Below are positions 47,540 through 57,472 of a stretch of DNA of 64,000 nucleotides, piece by piece (the first letter of the stretch is position 1; each line of letters starts with the position of its first letter). Both the position numbers and the translations under genes were made by a program. The stretch is from CAIWHR01 sp963708855 (lineage in GTDB: Bacteria > Pseudomonadota > Gammaproteobacteria > Burkholderiales > Casimicrobiaceae). Under the pieces are notes generated by a model. It had not been told where the DNA came from. It saw only the letters and a program-made list of their open reading frames with translations, and made no database searches. The stretch spans positions 1 to 64,000 of the forward strand of contig CAVPUM010000025.1 in the NCBI GenBank assembly GCA_963708855.1, read 5' to 3'.

Positions 47540-48324
47540 CGCAGCAGCCGCCGGCGGGTCAGCACCAGCGCGACGTAGAAGGCCGCCCCGGCGTATCCTG
47601 CGAGCACGGCGAGATGCAGCAGGACGTCGGGCGGTACGCTGTCCATCAGCAGCGGGCGGGCGAGATGGACGGCGTGCGTGAGCGGCAGCACATTCGCGAC
47701 CGCCTGCAGCGCGACCGGCATCTGCGCGACCGGAAAGAAGACGCCCGAGAGCAGCAGTCCCGGGGTCAGCACCAGCGTGAAGAAATACGTGAAGAAGTCG
47801 TAGCCCGGCGCGAAGGCGGTCATCACCAGCCCGAACGCGCCGAACGTGAGGCCGACGAGGAATCCCAGCGGGATGATCCATAGCGCGAGCCAGGAGTGTC
47901 CGAAGCCCAGCCCGACGATCACCGCCAGAATCGCGGCGGTTGACATCACCGCCTTCGATGCGGCCCAGATCCACTCGGCAAACACCACGTCGTCGAGGGA
48001 AACCGGCGCGTTGATGATCGCGTCCCAGGTCCGCTGCACGTGCATCCGCGAGAAGGCCGAATACATCGCCTCGAAGCTCGCCGTGAACATCGCGGTCTGA
48101 CACACCATCCCGGTGCCGAGGAAGGCGATGTATTTCATGCCGCCGACTTCCGGCACGAACGCGCCGATCCCGAAGCCTAGCGCCACCATGTACAGCAGCG
48201 GATCCGCGACGTTGCCGAGCAGACTCGCGAGCGCGAGCTTGCGCCAGACGAGCTGATTGCGGCGCCAGACGGCGGTCCAGGAGAGCGAGAGCTCGGGCGG
48301 TCGCAGCAGAGTGGAAGGCGTCAT
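47536..48324 (-). CDS. ABC-2 transporter permease (NodJ family)
   Basis: 262 aa with six membrane helices, starting VWRRNQLVWRKLALASLLGN and containing DPLLYMVALGFGIG, MHVQRTWDAIINAPVS and FFTLVLTPGLLLSGVFFPV, as in NodJ-type exporters. With the ATPase upstream it forms an exporter. Substrate unknown; NodIJ export lipo-oligosaccharides, but orphan copies are common in betaproteobacteria. Confidence 0.88.
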   Translation of the reverse strand: MTPSTLLRPPELSLSWTAVWRRNQLVWRKLALASLLGNVADPLLYMVALGFGIGAFVPEVGGMKYIAFLGTGMVCQTAMFTASFEAMYSAFSRMHVQRTWDAIINAPVSLDDVVFAEWIWAASKAVMSTAAILAVIVGLGFGHSWLALWIIPLGFLVGLTFGAFGLVMTAFAPGYDFFTYFFTLVLTPGLLLSGVFFPVAQMPVALQAVANVLPLTHAVHLARPLLMDSVPPDVLLHLAVLAGYAGAAFYVALVLTRRRLLR

Positions 48325-48406
48325 GTTGCCGGGGTCTCCCCTACCGGTTTGCGGGGACGAGGCCGCGCGACTGCGCTCGGCGTCATTCGCAATTCACGGC
48401 GGATCT

Positions 48407-49367
<961 letters not shown>

Positions 49368-49375
<8 letters not shown>

Positions 49376-50012
49376 CGGGAACCACCGAATGCCCGTGCCA
49401 CATGCCGGCGATCGCGCGTTGCAGGCGCGGCAGCCGGCCGTGGAAGAAATGGCCGCAACCCGGGAACACGACGACGGGCAGCTCCTGCGGCCTCGCCCAG
49501 GCGAACACGTCGGCCAACGGCACGACGTCGTCCTCCTCGCCGTGGATGACGATCGTATCCGCGGGCAGGGGCGCTGAGGCGAAGCGCCGCACGGCCGGGC
49601 CCACCAGCACCAACCGCTCGGCGGCGACCGACCGCGCGAGCTCCGTCTGCACGTAGGTTCCGAACGAGAAACCGGCCAGCACGACCGGCAGCGCTTCCGG
49701 TCGATGGTCGAAGCGCCTCCGCGCGTGAGAGAGCGTCGCTAGCGCGTCGGCGGTCTCGCCGACGCCGTCGTCGAAGGCGCCTTCGGAGCGGCCGACGCCG
49801 CGGAAATTGAAACGCACGGCGACGTAGCCGAGCGCGACGAACGTTTTCGCCAGCGTCTGCGCCACCTTGTTGTCGAGGGTGCCGCCTTGCAGTGGATGCG
49901 GATGCGCGACCAGGGCGATGCCGCGAGGCGTGTGCGCGGGGACGTTCAGCGCGACTTCCAGCGCGCCCGCGGGGCCTTCGATCGTGCAGCGCTCGGTGGA
50001 CTTCGGCGTCAA
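49368..50012 (-). CDS. Alpha/beta-fold hydrolase
   Basis: 214 aa: ALVAHPHPLQGGTLDNKVAQTLAK (conserved HPHP motif), FNFRGVGRSEG, nucleophile elbow GFSFGTYV, and the catalytic His in GCGHFFHG. This small-hydrolase family has no defined substrate. TTG start at 50012 overlaps the ferredoxin stop (TTGA). Expected esterase activity only. Confidence 0.85.
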
Positions 50013-50317
50013 ATGCGGAGCCTTTCGACGATCTCGCCCTTCACGACATGGCGGTCGATGATCTCGTCGATGTCGGCGCGATCCACGTACGTATACCAGA
50101 CCGCATCGGGGTAGACGACGAGCACCGGGCCCTCGTCGCAGCGATCGAGACAACCGGACTGGTTGATCCGCACCTTGCCCTTGCCGTTCAATCCGAGCAC
50201 CTTGATTCGCTCCTTGGCGTAGGCCCGCAGGTCCGCGGCGCCGTGGTTCGCGCAACACGCCTCGGGCGTCTCGCGCTGGTTGCAGCAGAAGAAGACGTGG
50301 CGTTGGTAGTGGCTCAT
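50009..50317 (-). CDS. Thioredoxin-like [2Fe-2S] ferredoxin
   Basis: 102 aa: HVFFCCNQRETPEACC (Cys near 11/12 and 21/22) and QSGCLDRCDEGPVLVVYPD (Cys56, Cys60), the pattern of thioredoxin-fold [2Fe-2S] proteins. Electron carrier with unknown partner. First gene of the leftward operon; divergent from msbA. Confidence 0.9.
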   Translation of the reverse strand: MSHYQRHVFFCCNQRETPEACCANHGAADLRAYAKERIKVLGLNGKGKVRINQSGCLDRCDEGPVLVVYPDAVWYTYVDRADIDEIIDRHVVKGEIVERLRI

Positions 50318-50382
50318 GGCGGGTCGGAACGTTGGGCGGCGAGGCGCGGCGTCGCGGTGGCCGTGCCGAAGACGGGGAGAAG

Positions 50383-50388
50383 ATTATA
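50383..50388 (-). promoter_or_regulatory. Putative -10 element for the ferredoxin operon
   Basis: Reads TATAAT on the minus strand (GCTATAATCTT), 65 bases before the ferredoxin ATG. The -35 is not clear. Confidence 0.5.
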
Positions 50389-50432
50389 GCGGACGACGGA
50401 TCGGCGCCCGGCGTGCGCCGCCGTCGCTCCGA

Positions 50433-50438
50433 TATAAT
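50433..50438 (+). promoter_or_regulatory. Putative -10 element of msbA
   Basis: TATAAT in CTCCGATATAATC, 41 bases before the TTG start. The same 13 bases occur at 63274-63286 before the ligase-like gene. No clear -35. Confidence 0.55.
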
Positions 50439-50479
50439 CTGCCCGTCCCTTCCCGGGGACGGTACCGTTTCGCTCTCCC

Positions 50480-52201
50480 TTGAATCACTTTCGCCGGATA
50501 CTCCGCTACGTCCGTCCCTACCGGGGGGTGTTCGCACTCGCGGTCGCCGGCATGCTGATCGTCGCATCCACCGACGTGATGATGCTGCGCATCGTTCAGC
50601 CGCTGCTCAACAACATCGGCGCGGTCAACGCCGAATCGACGTGGTGGCTGCCGTTCGCCCTCGTCGGCGTGTTCCTCCTGCGCGGCGTCGGCTCCTACGT
50701 GAGCGACTACGGGCTCGCGTGGATCGGCTCGCGGGTGGTGTTCGACCTGCGCTGCGAGGCGTCCGATCACCTGCTGCGTCTGCCGACGCCCTACTACGAC
50801 GCGACCTCGGCCGGCTTCCTGCTCTCCAAGATCACGTTCGACGCGCAGCAGATCGCGGCGACCGCATCGGACGCGATCACCGTGGCCATCCGCAACACGC
50901 TGACGATTGCGTTCATGCTGGCATACCTGCTGTACATCAACTGGCAGCTCACGCTGATCGCGTTCGCCGCGTTTCCGCTGATCGGCTACGCGCTGAAGAA
51001 GATCAGCCGGCGCCTGAAGCGCGTGAGCGTGCTCGTCCAGGAACGCACCGGCGCGCTCACGCATGCGCTGGAAGAGGCCATCGGCGCGCACCGCATCGTC
51101 AAGGTGTTCGGCGGCGAGCAGTACGAGAGCGGGCGGCTGCACCACGCGGCGGACCGCCTGCGGCTCGCGATGGCGAAGCAGGCCGCCGCCTCCGCGCTCG
51201 GAACCCCGATCAACCAGATCATCGTCTCCGTCGCGGTCGGGGTGATCCTGTGGGTCGCCATCCGCGAGAGCGCGGGCGGCGAGTATGGCGCGGGTGATTT
51301 CATCGCCTACATGGCCGCGTTGCTGCACCTCCTCAATCAGCTGAAGACGCTTTCCAACGTGAATGCCGTGATCCAGCGCGGGATCACTGCGGCCGAGAGC
51401 ATCTTCGCGTTGATCGACGAGACACCGGAGCCGGATACCGGCACCGTCGCGCTCGGACGTGCGCGCGGCGGAATCCGCTTCGACGGGGTTACGAAGCGGT
51501 ACGCGGAGGATGGCCGGCCGGCGCTCTCGGACGTCGACCTTGACATCGTTCCCGGCGAGTCCGTCGCGCTGGTCGGACCCTCCGGCGGAGGCAAGACGAC
51601 CCTCGTCAACCTGATCCCGCGCTTCTACCTTCCGAGCGAAGGTCGCGTGCTGCTCGACGGCCAGGATCTGGCGTCGATAAGGCTGGTCGATCTGCGTCGC
51701 CAGATCGCTCTGGTGAGCCAGGAGATCGTGCTGTTCAACGACACGATCGCGGCCAACATTGCCTACGGCACCATGACCGGCGCTTCGATGGAGGCGATCG
51801 AGCGCGCGGCCGTGGCGGCGAACGCACTCGAGTTCATCCGGACCCAGCCCGACGGCTTCGACACCGTCGTCGGCGAGCGCGGCATCCGGCTGTCGGGCGG
51901 CCAGCGCCAGCGCATCGCGATCGCGCGCGCGATCCTGAAGGACGCGCCGATACTGATACTCGACGAGGCGACTTCGGCGCTCGACACCGAGTCCGAGCGG
52001 CTGATCCAGGCGGCGCTCGAGCAGCTGATGCGCGGGCGCACGACGATCGTCATTGCGCACCGGCTGTCGACGATCGAATTCTGCGACCGGATCGTCGTGC
52101 TCGACGATGGCCGGATCGCCGAGCAGGGCACGCACGCGGATCTCCTCGCGCGGAAGGGCCTTTACGCGCGGCTGCACTCGCGGCAGTTCCGCGAGGAGTG
52201 A
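50480..52201 (+). CDS. msbA: Lipid A flippase MsbA (ABC exporter half-transporter)
   Basis: 573 aa: membrane domain with six helices (about 15-310; starts RRILRYVRPYRGVFALA) and ATPase domain with Walker A GPSGGGKTT (366-374), LSGGQRQRIA and LILDEATSALDTESE. Length and sequence style fit MsbA, which flips lipid A-core across the inner membrane. TTG at 50480 is the only start near the family N-terminus. The lipid-acyl operon ends 85 bases away on the other strand. Confidence 0.93.
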   Translation: MNHFRRILRYVRPYRGVFALAVAGMLIVASTDVMMLRIVQPLLNNIGAVNAESTWWLPFALVGVFLLRGVGSYVSDYGLAWIGSRVVFDLRCEASDHLLRLPTPYYDATSAGFLLSKITFDAQQIAATASDAITVAIRNTLTIAFMLAYLLYINWQLTLIAFAAFPLIGYALKKISRRLKRVSVLVQERTGALTHALEEAIGAHRIVKVFGGEQYESGRLHHAADRLRLAMAKQAAASALGTPINQIIVSVAVGVILWVAIRESAGGEYGAGDFIAYMAALLHLLNQLKTLSNVNAVIQRGITAAESIFALIDETPEPDTGTVALGRARGGIRFDGVTKRYAEDGRPALSDVDLDIVPGESVALVGPSGGGKTTLVNLIPRFYLPSEGRVLLDGQDLASIRLVDLRRQIALVSQEIVLFNDTIAANIAYGTMTGASMEAIERAAVAANALEFIRTQPDGFDTVVGERGIRLSGGQRQRIAIARAILKDAPILILDEATSALDTESERLIQAALEQLMRGRTTIVIAHRLSTIEFCDRIVVLDDGRIAEQGTHADLLARKGLYARLHSRQFREE

Positions 52202-52286
52202 GCAGCTGGGCCGGAGGAGGCATGGTGTCGGCACAATCCCTCCCGCTCCACTTCGTGAAGGGATAGCCGGGCGGAGCCCGGCCCCA

Positions 52287-53525
52287 TCAGCCGCGGCGCT
52301 TCGCCACCCGCGGCGTGACGGTCTTCCATCGCCGGTGCACCCACCACCATTGCTCGGGCCGGGCGAGGATCAGTTGCTCGAGCGCGACGTTGTAGGCGCG
52401 CGTCGTGCGGCGGATCGCATCGTTGGCGTCCTCCGCTTCGATCGGCGCGATCGGCGCGCCGAAGCGCAGCACGTGCCGGCCGTCGTCCTCCCGCCAGCTC
52501 GTTGCGGGAAGGACGGGGGCACCGGTAGCGAGAGCGATGATCGCCAGGCTCTTGAAGGTCCAGGCCGGATGCCCGAAGAAGTCGACCTCGATGCCGTCGG
52601 GAGGGTTCGCGTGCTGATCGAACGGGAAGACGATCACGTCGCCCGCGGCCAGAAGGTCGAGGATCCGGTCGAGCGAGCCCCGCTTGCCGATGACCCCGAA
52701 GCCCGCCTGGTTGAAGCGCCGCGTGACGAGCGCATCGAGCCAGCCCGGCTTGATCGCGCGGCGGACGAAATGGAACCGGCCGCGGAAGTCCGGATAGTGG
52801 GCGAGGCCGGCGATGGTCGCCACTTCCCAGTTGCCGAAATGGCCGGTGAGCACGAGAACGCCTTTCCCGTGTTGCAATGCGGAGCCGAACGCGTCGGTGT
52901 TCTCTATGCGCACCAGCGCCGCCTTCTGCGCTGCCGACAGCCACCTGAAGCGCAGGAACTCGCCGAGCAGCCGCCACAGATGGCCGTAGTGCGCCTGTGC
53001 CAGCGTTGCGATCTCGGCCCCGGAAAGGGTCTCGCCGTAGACGCGCCGGAGATTCGCGAGGATGACCGAACGGCGCAGCGGCAGGAAGCGAAAGAGAAAC
53101 CGGCCGGCCGCCGGCACGTCCGCGCGCGCGCGCTCGGCTTGCGCCATCGCCGAAGCGCTCACGCGATCGTGGGTCAGCGACACGGCGATCGACGCGATGC
53201 GGTGCCGCGCGAGGAGCTCCGCGGCGCGCGGCCCGCAAACGAGCCGTGGCGCGCCGTAGTTGTCGCGCGCGATCGAGAAGTCGGCCGGTTCGATCTGTCC
53301 CAGCGCCGCCTCGCGCGGGAACAGCTTGACGCACGCCTCCTTGGCGGCGAAGCGGGCCGCGAGGCTCGCCGCTCGACCGGGTCCGTCGCCGCTGTCTTCG
53401 AGCTCCTGCGCGGCGAAGAGCTTGGCGAGGTCCTCGGCCGGCGTCGCGTCGAGCAGGCGCTCGATTCTCGCGATTTCGACCGTGTCGATGCCGCAGCGGC
53501 CGGCCGGCGCGAGGGCGTCCCCCAT
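52287..53525 (-). CDS. Fusion: AcpS-type phosphopantetheinyl transferase + LpxL/HtrB-type acyltransferase
   Basis: 412 aa. Residues about 10-130 are AcpS-like: GIDTVEIARIERLLD (metal Asp), RFAAKEACVKLF (metal Glu and Lys), then AVSLTHDRVSASAMAQ. Residues about 140-412 are an LpxL/LpxM/HtrB acyltransferase: NLRRVYG, GKGVLVLTGHFGNWEV (HX4E site, His229-Glu234), and C-terminal WWWVHRRWK. The first half would activate the operon's carrier protein; the second would move its acyl chain to a lipid. ATG at 53525 is 22 bases after the ketosynthase stop; a TTG at 53567 is also in frame. One unbroken frame joins both domains. Confidence 0.9.
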   Translation of the reverse strand: MGDALAPAGRCGIDTVEIARIERLLDATPAEDLAKLFAAQELEDSGDGPGRAASLAARFAAKEACVKLFPREAALGQIEPADFSIARDNYGAPRLVCGPRAAELLARHRIASIAVSLTHDRVSASAMAQAERARADVPAAGRFLFRFLPLRRSVILANLRRVYGETLSGAEIATLAQAHYGHLWRLLGEFLRFRWLSAAQKAALVRIENTDAFGSALQHGKGVLVLTGHFGNWEVATIAGLAHYPDFRGRFHFVRRAIKPGWLDALVTRRFNQAGFGVIGKRGSLDRILDLLAAGDVIVFPFDQHANPPDGIEVDFFGHPAWTFKSLAIIALATGAPVLPATSWREDDGRHVLRFGAPIAPIEAEDANDAIRRTTRAYNVALEQLILARPEQWWWVHRRWKTVTPRVAKRRG

Positions 53526-53547
53526 CGAGATGGGCGCCCGGCAACCG

Positions 53548-54825
53548 TTACGCTGCGCGGACGACAAGAGCGGCGTTGGTGCCCGCGAAGCCGCGACAGA
53601 AGATCAGCGCGACCTTGCTTCGCGGTGTCTGCTCGGCGGCCGACACGGGCAATCCGGCGCAGGCCGGATCCAGACGCGTGAAGTTCGCAACGCCGGGCAC
53701 CGTGCCGCGCGCGAGCGCCGCGAGCGCGAGCACCGTTTCCAGAATCCCGGCCGCTGCGATCGTATGTCCGATCGCCCACTTGAAAGCGGTCACCGGCGGG
53801 GGCGTGGCGCCGAAGACACGGCGGATCACCGCGGCCTCCGAAATGTCGGACTGCGGCGTGCCGTTTCCGTGCGCGACGACCATCCCGATGTCCGCGGGCG
53901 CAAGCGCGGCGTCGGCGAGCGCCTGGCACGCCGCACGAGCAAGGCCGTCGCCGTCGTCACGGATGGTGATCAGCCCCTGCGCTTCGCAGGCGTAACCGCC
54001 GCCGAGGATATCGCCCAGCACAGGCGCGTTGCGCTGCGCTGCCGAGGCCTCGGTCTCCAGCAGCAACGCGCCGGCACCTTCGCCGAACAGGCTGCCGTCG
54101 TGCCGCGCGTCGAACGGGCGCAGCATTTCGGAGGCGAGCAGCCCGAGGCGGTGGTAGTAGAGCACCATCTGCGGCTCGATAGGCGTTTCGTGCCCGACGG
54201 CGACGGCGCGGTCCGCCTCGCCCGTGCGCAACGCCTGGAAGGCTTCGATGACCGCGAGCGTGCCGCCGACGCTGTGGTTGGTGATGCATGCGTTCGGGCC
54301 CTTGAGGCCATGCCGGATGCCGATGTGGCCGAGCACGTTGTTGGGCAGCGTGCGCAGCAGCCACATGGGGTTGACCGTGTTCGCGAGCTCGCGGCCGAAC
54401 GCCGGCAGCTCGCCGCTCGCCGCGGCGAACAGCGGGAAGTAGTCGTACTGGTTCTCGTAGTTGCCCCCGCCCGAGCCGACATAGACGCCGGTGCGGTCGC
54501 TGTAGCGCGCGGCAGCGTCGTCGTCCATCGCGTCGCGGTGGACGATAATGCCGGCACCGTCGATCGCGCGTCCCGCAGCGTAAAGACCGACGAGATCGGT
54601 GCGCCGGATCAGCTTGTGCAGCTTGCGATCGTCGACCAGCGCGCGCGGATTGAAATCGGCGATCTCCGCGGCGATGCGGCAGGGCCAGCCCGCCGTGTCC
54701 CATTGCGTGACCGGCGCGATCGCCGAGCGTCCCGCGAGAACTGCGCCGAGAATCTCGTCCGGCGACATGCCGGCCCCGCACACGGCGCCGCTTCCGGTCA
54801 CCACTACTCGCGACGGGTTCGTCAT
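53548..54825 (-). CDS. Ketosynthase-like protein without active-site cysteine (chain-length-factor-like)
   Basis: 425-aa FabF-fold protein. The region that should read TAC-S-G reads NACITNHSVGG, placing Ser185 at the cysteine position (a Cys is five residues earlier). The two histidines are kept: HGNGTP (His319) and KWAIGHTIAAAG (His354). Loss of the Cys is typical of chain-length factors (KS-beta) that pair with an active ketosynthase. The active partner ends 18 bases upstream. It could instead be a decarboxylating, priming type. Confidence 0.85.
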   Translation of the reverse strand: MTNPSRVVVTGSGAVCGAGMSPDEILGAVLAGRSAIAPVTQWDTAGWPCRIAAEIADFNPRALVDDRKLHKLIRRTDLVGLYAAGRAIDGAGIIVHRDAMDDDAAARYSDRTGVYVGSGGGNYENQYDYFPLFAAASGELPAFGRELANTVNPMWLLRTLPNNVLGHIGIRHGLKGPNACITNHSVGGTLAVIEAFQALRTGEADRAVAVGHETPIEPQMVLYYHRLGLLASEMLRPFDARHDGSLFGEGAGALLLETEASAAQRNAPVLGDILGGGYACEAQGLITIRDDGDGLARAACQALADAALAPADIGMVVAHGNGTPQSDISEAAVIRRVFGATPPPVTAFKWAIGHTIAAAGILETVLALAALARGTVPGVANFTRLDPACAGLPVSAAEQTPRSKVALIFCRGFAGTNAALVVRAA

Positions 54826-54843
54826 TCGCCGGGTCCTCGCGGG

Positions 54844-56148
54844 TCAGTCGCCGGCAACGCCGTCGACAGCTTCGGGATGGCGGACGACCACGCAGCTGTT
54901 CGAACCGCCGAACCCGAACGAGTTGGACATCGCCACGCGAATGCGCTGCCGCCGCGGCGCGCCGGTGACGAAGTTGAGGTCGCAGTCGGGATCGCGCTCC
55001 ACCAGGTTCGCGTTGATCGGCATTTCACCGCGCTGGATCGCCAGCGCGCATACCGCCACCTCGACGGCGCCGGCGGCCGCGATCAGGTGCCCCATCGTGC
55101 TCTTGGTCGAGCTCACGCTGACACGCATGACGTCGGCGCCGAAGACGGCGCGCGTCGCCGCAGTCTCGCTGCGGTCGTTCATTCCCGTCGACGTCCCGTG
55201 CGCGTTGAGGTAGTCGACGTCGGCAGGCAGCGCACCCGCATCGGCGATCGCGGCGCGCATCGCCTGTATCGGGCCGTCCCCGTCCGGCGGCGAATCGGTG
55301 ATCCGGTAGGAGGACAGCGAGTTGCCGTCGCCGGCGAGCTCCGCGTAGATCCGCGCGCCCCGGCGGCGCGCGGCCTTCCACTCCTCGAGCACCAGGAAGC
55401 CGGCGCCCTCGCCCAGCAGGAAGCCGTTGCGCGTGGCGTCGAACGGGCGGCTCGCGCGCTGCGGCGTCGCGTTGTCGGCCGAAAGCGCCGAGAGCAGGCA
55501 GAAGCCGGAAATGCCGATGGGGCTGATCATCGAATCGAAGCCGCCGGCGAGAACGCTGTCGACGGCCCCGCGGCGGATCAGCTTCAGCGCCGTGCCGAGC
55601 GCCTGTCCGCCGGACGCGCAGGCCGTGTGCACGGACGTCGCGTAGCCAAGGATGCCGTAGCGGCGGGCGAGGAGCGAAATTCCCGCGGTCGCCTGGCTGC
55701 GGCAGAACACCATCGGATCGTTCGCCGCCGGGTCGGTCAACAGCCGCCCGGCGTGCAGTTCGCCGTCCGTCGCGCTGTGCGCGTAGGTCGCGGCGAGATC
55801 GCCGAAATCCGACGTCATCATTCCCGCGCCGACCGCACAGCCCCAGCGCGCGGCGGTCTCCGGCGTCGGACGCACGCCCGCGTCGCGAAACGCCTGCTCC
55901 GCCGCGGCGAGCGCGAAACGGTGCGAGCGGTTCGTGAATTTCCGCAGCCTGCGCTCGACGTGGTCGTCATCGCGGAAATGCTTCACTTCGGCGGCGATGC
56001 GGACCGGGAAGCCGCTCGCGTCGAACAGACTGATTGGCGCGCCACCGCTCCGGCCGGCGAGGAGCGCATCCCAGGTGGTCTCGACCTCGTTGCCCACCGG
56101 CGTGACGAGGCCGATGCCGGTGATGGCGACGCGGCGTCTTCCGTTCAT
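54844..56148 (-). CDS. Beta-ketoacyl-ACP synthase (FabF-like), active type
   Basis: 434 aa. Catalytic triad intact: Cys177 in SVHTACASGGQ, His317 in NAHGTSTG, and Lys349/His354 in TKSTMGHLIAAAG. GFGGSNSCVV near the C-terminus is the usual gating loop. Condenses malonyl-ACP with the growing chain. Start overlaps the dehydratase stop by 4 bases (ATGA). Expected to pair with the cysteine-less homologue downstream. Confidence 0.92.
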   Translation of the reverse strand: MNGRRRVAITGIGLVTPVGNEVETTWDALLAGRSGGAPISLFDASGFPVRIAAEVKHFRDDDHVERRLRKFTNRSHRFALAAAEQAFRDAGVRPTPETAARWGCAVGAGMMTSDFGDLAATYAHSATDGELHAGRLLTDPAANDPMVFCRSQATAGISLLARRYGILGYATSVHTACASGGQALGTALKLIRRGAVDSVLAGGFDSMISPIGISGFCLLSALSADNATPQRASRPFDATRNGFLLGEGAGFLVLEEWKAARRRGARIYAELAGDGNSLSSYRITDSPPDGDGPIQAMRAAIADAGALPADVDYLNAHGTSTGMNDRSETAATRAVFGADVMRVSVSSTKSTMGHLIAAAGAVEVAVCALAIQRGEMPINANLVERDPDCDLNFVTGAPRRQRIRVAMSNSFGFGGSNSCVVVRHPEAVDGVAGD

Positions 56149-56990
56149 GATTGCGCCGGCTTCGCGCTGACTTCGAGCCGCGCCGTGGCGGCCGTCCTGC
56201 CGTCCATCCGCGCTGCGAGGCGGATCGTCGCGCCTTCGGAACCGGACGGGGCGAGTTGCGCGTCGATGTCCACCGCCGTACCCGGCGGCATGAACGAGCG
56301 CATCTTCACGTGCGTCAACCGCGAGGGCGCGGGCCTGGTGCCCGCGGGCCAGTATGTCGCCTCGGTCGCGACGCCCATCGCAAGACCGATCTGCGCGTCG
56401 AGCAGGAGCGTCGCCGGGAAGACGGGCCGGCGTGGGAAATGGTCGCCGAAGAACGGAGCCGAAGCGGGCACGTAAAGCGTCGCGCTGGCCGAGACGCCGG
56501 GGACGCCGGCGGTGCGCACGACGCGCGGCGCGGCAACGCCGCGGAAACGCCCCGCTGGCGCGCCGGTGCCGTGGATCAGCTCGAAGCGCGCCGCGAGGTC
56601 GGCCGGCGAATCGAACTCCTCGACGGGCAGCATCGGGCCGAGGCAGTCGACGAGCTCGATCACGTCCGCCCCGTCGACGCGGGCGCGCCCGGCGTAGGCG
56701 ACCGCGTGCTCGTCGCAGTTCTCGATGTCGACGGCGAGATCGAGCGTGCTCCCCGGCGCCACTTCGGATCGGAACCGCGTCTCGTTGGCGAGTGCGGCGA
56801 CGGGCCGGCCGCGAAAGCCCACGTGCGCCATGGCGACCCACGCCGCGAGCTGCCCGACGGCTTCGGCGACGAGGCAAGCGGGAAACGCGCCGATGTCCGC
56901 CGGCACCGCGTAGCGCCCGCGCGCGCGCCGTCCCGCGTCGTATTCGACGATGCGGTCGACGAACGAGAACGCCGCGAAGTGATCACCCAT
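56145..56990 (-). CDS. Double-hotdog 3-hydroxyacyl-ACP dehydratase (FabA/FabZ-like)
   Basis: 281 aa made of two hotdog units. The C-terminal unit has FFGDHFPRRPVFPATLLLDAQ, with catalytic-type His184 as in FabZ. The N-terminal unit has FPACLVAEAVGQLAAW, with Glu43 where FabA/FabZ have the acidic residue, but no matching His. One composite active site per chain seems likely. Removes water from 3-hydroxyacyl-ACP. It lies 39 bases after the carrier protein gene. Confidence 0.82.
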   Translation of the reverse strand: MGDHFAAFSFVDRIVEYDAGRRARGRYAVPADIGAFPACLVAEAVGQLAAWVAMAHVGFRGRPVAALANETRFRSEVAPGSTLDLAVDIENCDEHAVAYAGRARVDGADVIELVDCLGPMLPVEEFDSPADLAARFELIHGTGAPAGRFRGVAAPRVVRTAGVPGVSASATLYVPASAPFFGDHFPRRPVFPATLLLDAQIGLAMGVATEATYWPAGTRPAPSRLTHVKMRSFMPPGTAVDIDAQLAPSGSEGATIRLAARMDGRTAATARLEVSAKPAQS

Positions 56991-57029
56991 GCGCAGTCGC
57001 GAGGGCCCGTCGAGGCGGCAACCACGGCA

Positions 57030-57458
57030 TCATCCGGCCGCTTTGGTCTCGCGCTGGGCCGCGACGACGAGCTTGCAGAACGTTTCGGTCGTGAACAGCC
57101 GAGGGATGTCCTTGACCTTGGTCGGCGTCCGGAAACGATCGGGCGGAACCTCCGACAGGTAGGTGCGCAGCTGCGCGAGGCCGACGTCGGTGACGAGGCC
57201 GTTCTGCTCGAATTCGGCCTCGGTCAACGTGCCCCGGGCGTTCTCGACGATCTTGCCCCGCGGTATCTTGACCTTGAACGCGCGCTCGAGGCGGAAGACC
57301 ATGTCGAGGAAATCGATCGACTCCGCGTCGAGGTCGTCGATCAGCGACGCGTCGGGCTTGACGTCCTCGAGGTCGCATCCCAGCGCGTCGGCGATGGTCG
57401 CCGCAACCGTCGGCATTACCGCGAGTATGTCTTCCTTGGATATTTGCGCTTGCGTCAT
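57030..57458 (-). CDS. AcpXL-like acyl carrier protein with C-terminal extension
   Basis: 142 aa. Phosphopantetheine site Ser47 in DLDAESIDFLDMVF. The following FRLERAFKVKIPRGKI and the acidic stretch up to EAEFEQNGLV match the specialised AcpXL carriers of rhizobia (IDSLDFLDIVF..AFGIKIP) better than housekeeping AcpP. About 45 extra residues (TYLSEVPPDRFRTPTKVKD and on) follow the normal end. ATG at 57458; 14 bases after fabG. Confidence 0.85.
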   Translation of the reverse strand: MTQAQISKEDILAVMPTVAATIADALGCDLEDVKPDASLIDDLDAESIDFLDMVFRLERAFKVKIPRGKIVENARGTLTEAEFEQNGLVTDVGLAQLRTYLSEVPPDRFRTPTKVKDIPRLFTTETFCKLVVAAQRETKAAG

Positions 57459-57472
57459 TGTCGTGATTCCCT

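Noticed and set aside
53260..56475. A 1071-codon open frame on the plus strand, opposite the two ketosynthases and the dehydratase
   Set aside because: It is antisense to three genes with intact catalytic motifs. Its product is an Arg/Ala/Gly-rich low-complexity sequence with no fold, as expected from GC-rich codon bias.
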